From Rhizoctonia solani (Eukaryota > Basidiomycota > Agaricomycetes > Cantharellales > Ceratobasidiaceae), in assembly GCF_016906535.1 (NCBI RefSeq), contig NC_057373.1:1364001-1428000 (forward strand): 64,000 nucleotides of DNA. Reading direction: 5' to 3'. A program made the translations under genes and the position numbers. How positions within the stretch are numbered: position 1 is the first letter of the stretch; the number at the start of each line of letters is the position of its first letter. The notes beneath the pieces were generated by a model that made no database searches, had not been told where the DNA came from, and saw only the letters and a list, made by a program, of their open reading frames with translations. Below, one piece after another: positions 59,533 to 64,000 of this stretch.

Positions 59533-62500
59533 TCAGTAAGGCCGCAGTCTTCTAAGCTCTTGGGCCCTATCTTCAATGTCGTGCTCCCCACCTTCCACCT
59601 CAATCTCTGAATCTGAATCCTCTTCTGGTATCCAACCTACCAGCAGCTCTTCAACATCAGTCCGGGTACGTATTTGGCGTTCTGCCATGGCATTGATCCA
59701 GAAATCTAGCTGGGTGTGGGTAAAAACAGGCCGCAGCTGATTGAACGGGAGGAGATAAAAGTCCTTTACCCAAGGACAAACCCCTATAGCCTGATGAAGC
59801 AACGCCTTTGCGCGGGTAAGCTGACCGGCTCGAATCTCAAACTCCAAATAAATGCGCCATAAAACTGGAGATTGGCGTGTCCTTTTAAGATAGTTAGGTA
59901 CGCTGCGACCGCTCTAGTTATAATACCCCACTGACCTATGGTCACTAATAGCTTTGCTGAGTACGTTTCGTACACGCTCTTGCTCGTAGCTTCCATGCTC
60001 CCAGCTTTCGACCCATACAGCCCATAAAATTCTTGCGAGTGACACTTCGGTCTTCATATCATCTTTCAAGTCCTCCTGAAGGATGATGTCCGAGACTGCA
60101 GTTCGCACACGACCCCAGACCTTCTCTCCACGTTCAGACTCAAGGAAGAGTCCAAGCAGAGTAGTATTTCCTGGGTACAACTTGATGGCCGCAGTAGCCT
60201 GGTCTCGCAATATGTTGGGTGGACAGGGGTTTCCCAATGTACGTGAATAATGGAATGCGCATAATGTGGCTGACAACACAAGAGCTTCGTGTTCTGCTGT
60301 GTGATGGAGGAATTGCGGAGTTTGAAGGTGGTGATTGTAAATGGCCAGAGTAGAGGCCAGAGATTTGGTGGACAATAGTTCTAGTAGTGCACGTAGTTTC
60401 ACAAGCGCCACGCGAGCCATCGGATCGTTCGAGAAATCGTCCTTGAAAGACGCATCATATATCCGTTTCGCCCGGAGGATCTCTATTGGGGTTGGGGCCG
60501 AAGCGTCTGCAGCCATTAACACGACTTGTAGAGCATCTTCGCTTTTATCCTGAACCCATTCCATTTCTGACCAGTCCCACCAGAGCTCGAGTTCACCGGG
60601 CCTTCGTCGGTCGATCTTGACATTTGTCAAGTTGACCCGGTAAATCTTGCGAGCTTCTTCAGGTTTATTTCGGGCGCGCTCTAGGCGGGCGTGACCTGCC
60701 CAGCGGTACAGAGATGTTTGATCTTGAGCTAATTGTAACCGCGACAGTTTTAAAGCTCTTGCTCGACAAGTCAGAGATCTTTCTTAAAGCCCAATATAGA
60801 GCACTTGCTTACTTTTTCAAATTAGAGGCGGCTTCAAAAGCAAGCCAGTGCTCGTCCCACATTTCATCTTGAACCACAGGGCTTAGCATAGAAAATACGC
60901 GACTTTTCATAGCCCAAAAGTCAGTCCAGTGGATTAACAGCAACATACCTCGGACGCACCTTGTGAATTCAATATCCACGCCAACAAGATCCTCCGCTTC
61001 CCACATATGGCTTCCTGCTTTCATATCTGACTCTGCCCCGACCACTCTACCCACTCCCCATCCCCACTCTTTGACGCGTCCCCATCCAGGTCTCAATACC
61101 CTCTCATGGCCAATGAGTGCGCCTCCATCCAGAACACGGGGTCCCATAGACTTGAGTTGATCAGGGAACAAATCGCTCTCGCGCTTCATCCATCTGTCGT
61201 CTGCCCAGATATCGTCAGGCGGAGGGGTTGATCCAGGTGTATGCAAGCCAAGAAAATGTAAACACACAAACAGCAAATTTCGACGGGCGACTGGTGTGAC
61301 GAGCGGGGTTAGAATGGGCGAAAAGTCGGACAGGACGATGACTCGGTGAGGATCATCCAAGCGGAAATTGGCAGTACGAAGACGGAGTGGTTGAGTCAAA
61401 GTGCTATCCATGGTTTTCTCTCGTTGGGCCCAATGTAAGTATGGATCGGCTGGGGGATCCAGTAGCTGCTTAAATACTTGTCCCGCATCGTATACGTCCC
61501 CTGAACCGCCACCAGAAACCCAATTTGCCCATCCCTGTGCTCCTTCCTCCCCTATTCGCGGGACTTCTGAATCCCAAAATTCCTCGAACATTTTCAGAGT
61601 ATCTGGAAAGGTAGCTGGTCGGTCCGAAGGAGGAAAGAAAGTGCTATAGATCCAGTTAGCAGCATCGAATCTAAAAGAACAATAGCATACATTTCAATCT
61701 GAGCTTGCATAGCCGAAATTGCGCGCTCAATATACCCTGTATTCTCACCACAATAAGTAAAGAGCGCATAAATGCAACAAACAACTCACCAGCCTGACGT
61801 AGCCAGACACAAGCCTTCCAGAATAGCCTGAGCCTCTGCATTTCAAGTTCTTCCGTATTACCACGGAGAACTTCGAACGCATGCGCAATATCGCCGAGAG
61901 TATCATCAACACCGTTGATAACCCGTACAACCCGCATTCTCCATCCAACCCACTCGGTCCATACGTCCCCATCATGCGGAAAATCTCTCAAAACACCTTC
62001 CCATTCTTTTTCAAGTTGCTGAGAGGGCCAAATAATCTCTCCTGCACGCAGAAATCGTAACCTGAGCGAGGGAGATCGTCCATTGGCGGGGTGGGCAGCC
62101 AGAGCTTTAGATAACACCGATACAGCCATTTCGGCGCGAGCCAATTCGTTTTGAGCAGGCGCCACGTTGTGCTTTAGCAGTGCCATCCAGGCGGATATAT
62201 CCATTGGGTACTCCTTTACTCGAGCCGCCAGCTTTCCGGAACGAGTTAGTTCTGGAGTGACAAGCTCTGTATCGGATTCTGAGTCTGAAAAATCAGAGGC
62301 AGACGAATCAGAGTTGACACGAGTGATTTCACGGTAAACAGGGCCATCCTCCCGTCGTTTGACTTTGCCCAAGTCGTCCACCTCGTCTGCCAGGTCATCC
62401 TTTGTGATTGTATTAGCGGTTGAACCGGTAGTCGAGCAGAGAGATACACACATGTTTGAGCTTTCGGCGTTTGTTTACTCGAATGAACTCTTCTTCCTCT

Positions 62501-63431
62501 TCCTCTTGAGTGAATGAGTGAGTTGATTTGGAAGGAATGAGTCTTCGAGTTGTGGAAGGGATTGCTCGACGGTCAACGTATCGTTTTGCCTAAGAACAGG
62601 TTGGCCATGATGTTGTGGCGGAGGTCAAGTTCACATACCGGTGGACGACCGCCCTTGCCTAATTCAACCTGCCTATTGCTTCCTCTCCCACGTATAATTT
62701 TCCATCCATGTGGCGCTCCAAGTACATTCCCATCTTCGAAATTGCTGTCAGCTCTAAAATTCGCAAACCAGGTTACTCGACTCACACCCAGCCCTCATAA
62801 ACCTTGGAACCTTGCTCGATTCCAAATAACCAAACTGCATCAGTTGGCTATCACCTTTTCCATCGGCCATACACAGGTTCGACAGCTCCAGCGATTCATA
62901 CTCGGTTCGCTGTTTGTCCTTGAGTATCGTTTGTTGTTTACGCGCATGGGCAAGGTCCTGTTCGAAATTATATGTTTCCCCAAGTTCGTCCAGCTCAGAG
63001 CCCGAGTCAATATCCTTTCCCCTGTCTTTTTTATCCTTATCCTTTTCCTTTTCCCCATGCCTACTTTTGCGCTCTCGGCGCTTCTCTTCTCGATATGCCT
63101 TTTCTGCTTTCTTGGCCTTTGAGTGTTTGTCTCCATCGTCCCGCTCCCTGTGCTTTGAGCGCTCCTTTACATCCCGTGACTTATCCTTATCTCTCCGTCG
63201 TGGAGACCGAGAGCGCTCCCGGTCCCGCCTGTCCCGCCTCCTGTCCTCGTGTCGGTCTCGATCACCCTTCGACTTGTGTTCGTCCCGATCCCGCTCTCGT
63301 TCCCGCTCCTCACGTTTCGACCGTTTGTCCTTATCTTTGTTTTTATCCTTATCTTTTCCTTTAGATTTCGGCTCCTCGATATCAGGAAATGACGAAAAAG
63401 TGGGGAACGAAGAGAAAGATGGGGCTGACAT
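59533..63431 (-). CDS. NRDE2-like protein (nuclear RNA surveillance)
   Basis: NRDE2 homologues bind the exosome helicase Mtr4 and act in nuclear RNA surveillance; in nematodes and fission yeast (Nrl1) they connect to small RNAs and heterochromatin. The start at 63431 gives MSAPSFSSFPTFSSF, then a long Arg/Ser/Lys/Asp-rich tract (62950-63380). A conserved block DLAHARKQQT and MADGKGDSQLMQFG resembles the family's N-terminal motif. HAT-type helical repeats fill the rest: RVKEYPMDISAWMALLKHN, DGDVWTEWVGWRMRVVRVI, WKACVWLRQAGE, FWDSEVPRIGEEG, DMKAGSHMWEAEDL, LWWDWSEMEWVQD and WRIYLEFEIRAGQ. The acidic C-terminus ends ELRRLRPY at 59533. Ten or so introns are needed. The NRDE2 assignment rests on the overall design and repeats. 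Confidence 0.82.
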
Positions 63432-63623
63432 GAGAGCGACTCCCAGAGTGGTTCGTCATTCAGCGCCTACAGTAACACGGACCCTGAACAGATCTTCAAG
63501 CGCCTAAACAACAAGGAATCATGCGAGCTGAGTGTGCTATATATATTAAATGCATAGGATACAAAATGGAGTTGTTCTCGAACTAAAGAAAAAATTATGC
63601 ATTTGTATTTGAATCTAGTAAGT

Positions 63624-64000
63624 TCACGAGCGTACGTCCACCGCTTCGGACGCAACTGAGGGCTCGGGTTGAGGACCTTCGAACGGCGGAGGTGCACTCT
63701 TTTCACCCTGCTTGTCAAGGTACTTGTCCATGTCATCGCTCTGATTCTTGAACGGTCGCTTTCCGAGAAGCTCAATCATGTCTTGTCTATGTATTATCTG
63801 AATAGACAGCAAGAGTAACCAACGCAATATACGTACCGAGTGAGAATCTCCTTTTCAAGTAATCGCTCTGCGACCTTGACGACTTCTTCCCTCTTCTCTG
63901 TCAAGAGGTCCTTCGTGCGCTTATGTGCAGCCCTAGAAATTTTGACTTAGTAAAATATCGGCGTTTGGAAGGAAGCACGCATACACAATCATCTTTCGAA
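63624..64000 (-). CDS. C-terminus of a mitochondrial m-AAA protease (Afg3/Yta12 type), partial
   Basis: Only the end of the gene is inside the window. After an exon end RKMIV at the window edge and an intron (about 63981-63935), the text AAHKRTKDLLTEKREEVVKVAERLLEKEILTR is followed by an intron and QDMIELLGKRPFKNQSDD, then DKYLDKQGEKSAPPPFEG. The order LLTEK, VAERLLEKE, DMIELLGKRPF is that of the peptidase-domain end of FtsH-type m-AAA proteases, which degrade inner-membrane proteins in mitochondria. The catalytic HExxH lies outside the window. The stop is near 63624. Afg3 and Yta12 cannot be told apart from this part. Confidence 0.82.

Noticed and set aside
62914..63507. 197-codon plus-strand Ser/Leu/Phe-rich ORF
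   Set aside because: It is the antisense of the Arg/Asp/Lys-rich N-terminus of the NRDE2-like protein.

Overview
This window is nuclear DNA from a filamentous basidiomycete, most likely an agaricomycete. The coding regions are split by many short GT-AG introns (about 45-80 nt), and the gene complement is fungal: pectate lyases, a WOPR regulator, a Jen1-type carboxylate permease, Sla1, Nem1, an alpha-arrestin with PY motifs and a Clr4/SUV39-type methyltransferase. The tandem pectate lyases, the small secreted protein and the protein style resemble Rhizoctonia (Ceratobasidiaceae); that placement is my inference and was not tested.

Layout. 1-5 kb: 3' part of deoxyhypusine synthase (minus), then two tandem PL1 pectate lyase genes. 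5-13 kb: a coiled-coil protein of unknown function, a zinc-finger protein whose 3' end carries two long RNA-type hairpins, a RING-H2 protein, a ceramide synthase and a U1A/U2B''-type RRM protein. 13-22 kb: Nem1-like phosphatase, Jen1-like transporter, a 2.8-kb gene-poor stretch and Rheb GTPase. 22-28.5 kb: beta-mannosidase and a sugar transporter, divergently transcribed from a shared 0.9-kb region, a plausible mannan-sugar uptake and breakdown pair. 29.9-31.6 kb: a complete Tc1-type DNA transposon with perfect 207-bp terminal inverted repeats and a transposase broken by three TGA codons. 32-45 kb: iron-containing alcohol dehydrogenase/maleylacetate reductase-like enzyme, Sec7-family ARF-GEF and Sla1. 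45-48.4 kb: gene-poor, with one small secreted cysteine-containing protein and one hairpin element with a 5-bp target duplication. 48.4-64 kb: dense housekeeping genes, namely RNA polymerase III subunit Rpc5/Rpc37, alpha-arrestin, chromodomain-SET H3K9 methyltransferase, WOPR regulator, Sec39, NRDE2 and the C-terminus of an m-AAA protease.

Two signals stand out. First, at 8780-8884 the two arms of a 47-bp palindrome differ at 11 positions, all transitions, and 10 of these are G.U wobbles in RNA made from the plus strand, so a plus-strand transcript would fold almost perfectly while a minus-strand one would not. Second, several otherwise intact conserved genes are broken by what look like single-base losses, mostly in short homopolymers (deoxyhypusine synthase, ceramide synthase three times, the RRM protein, the small secreted protein and others). 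Consensus errors in the assembly are the simplest explanation, but gene models here must allow for them.
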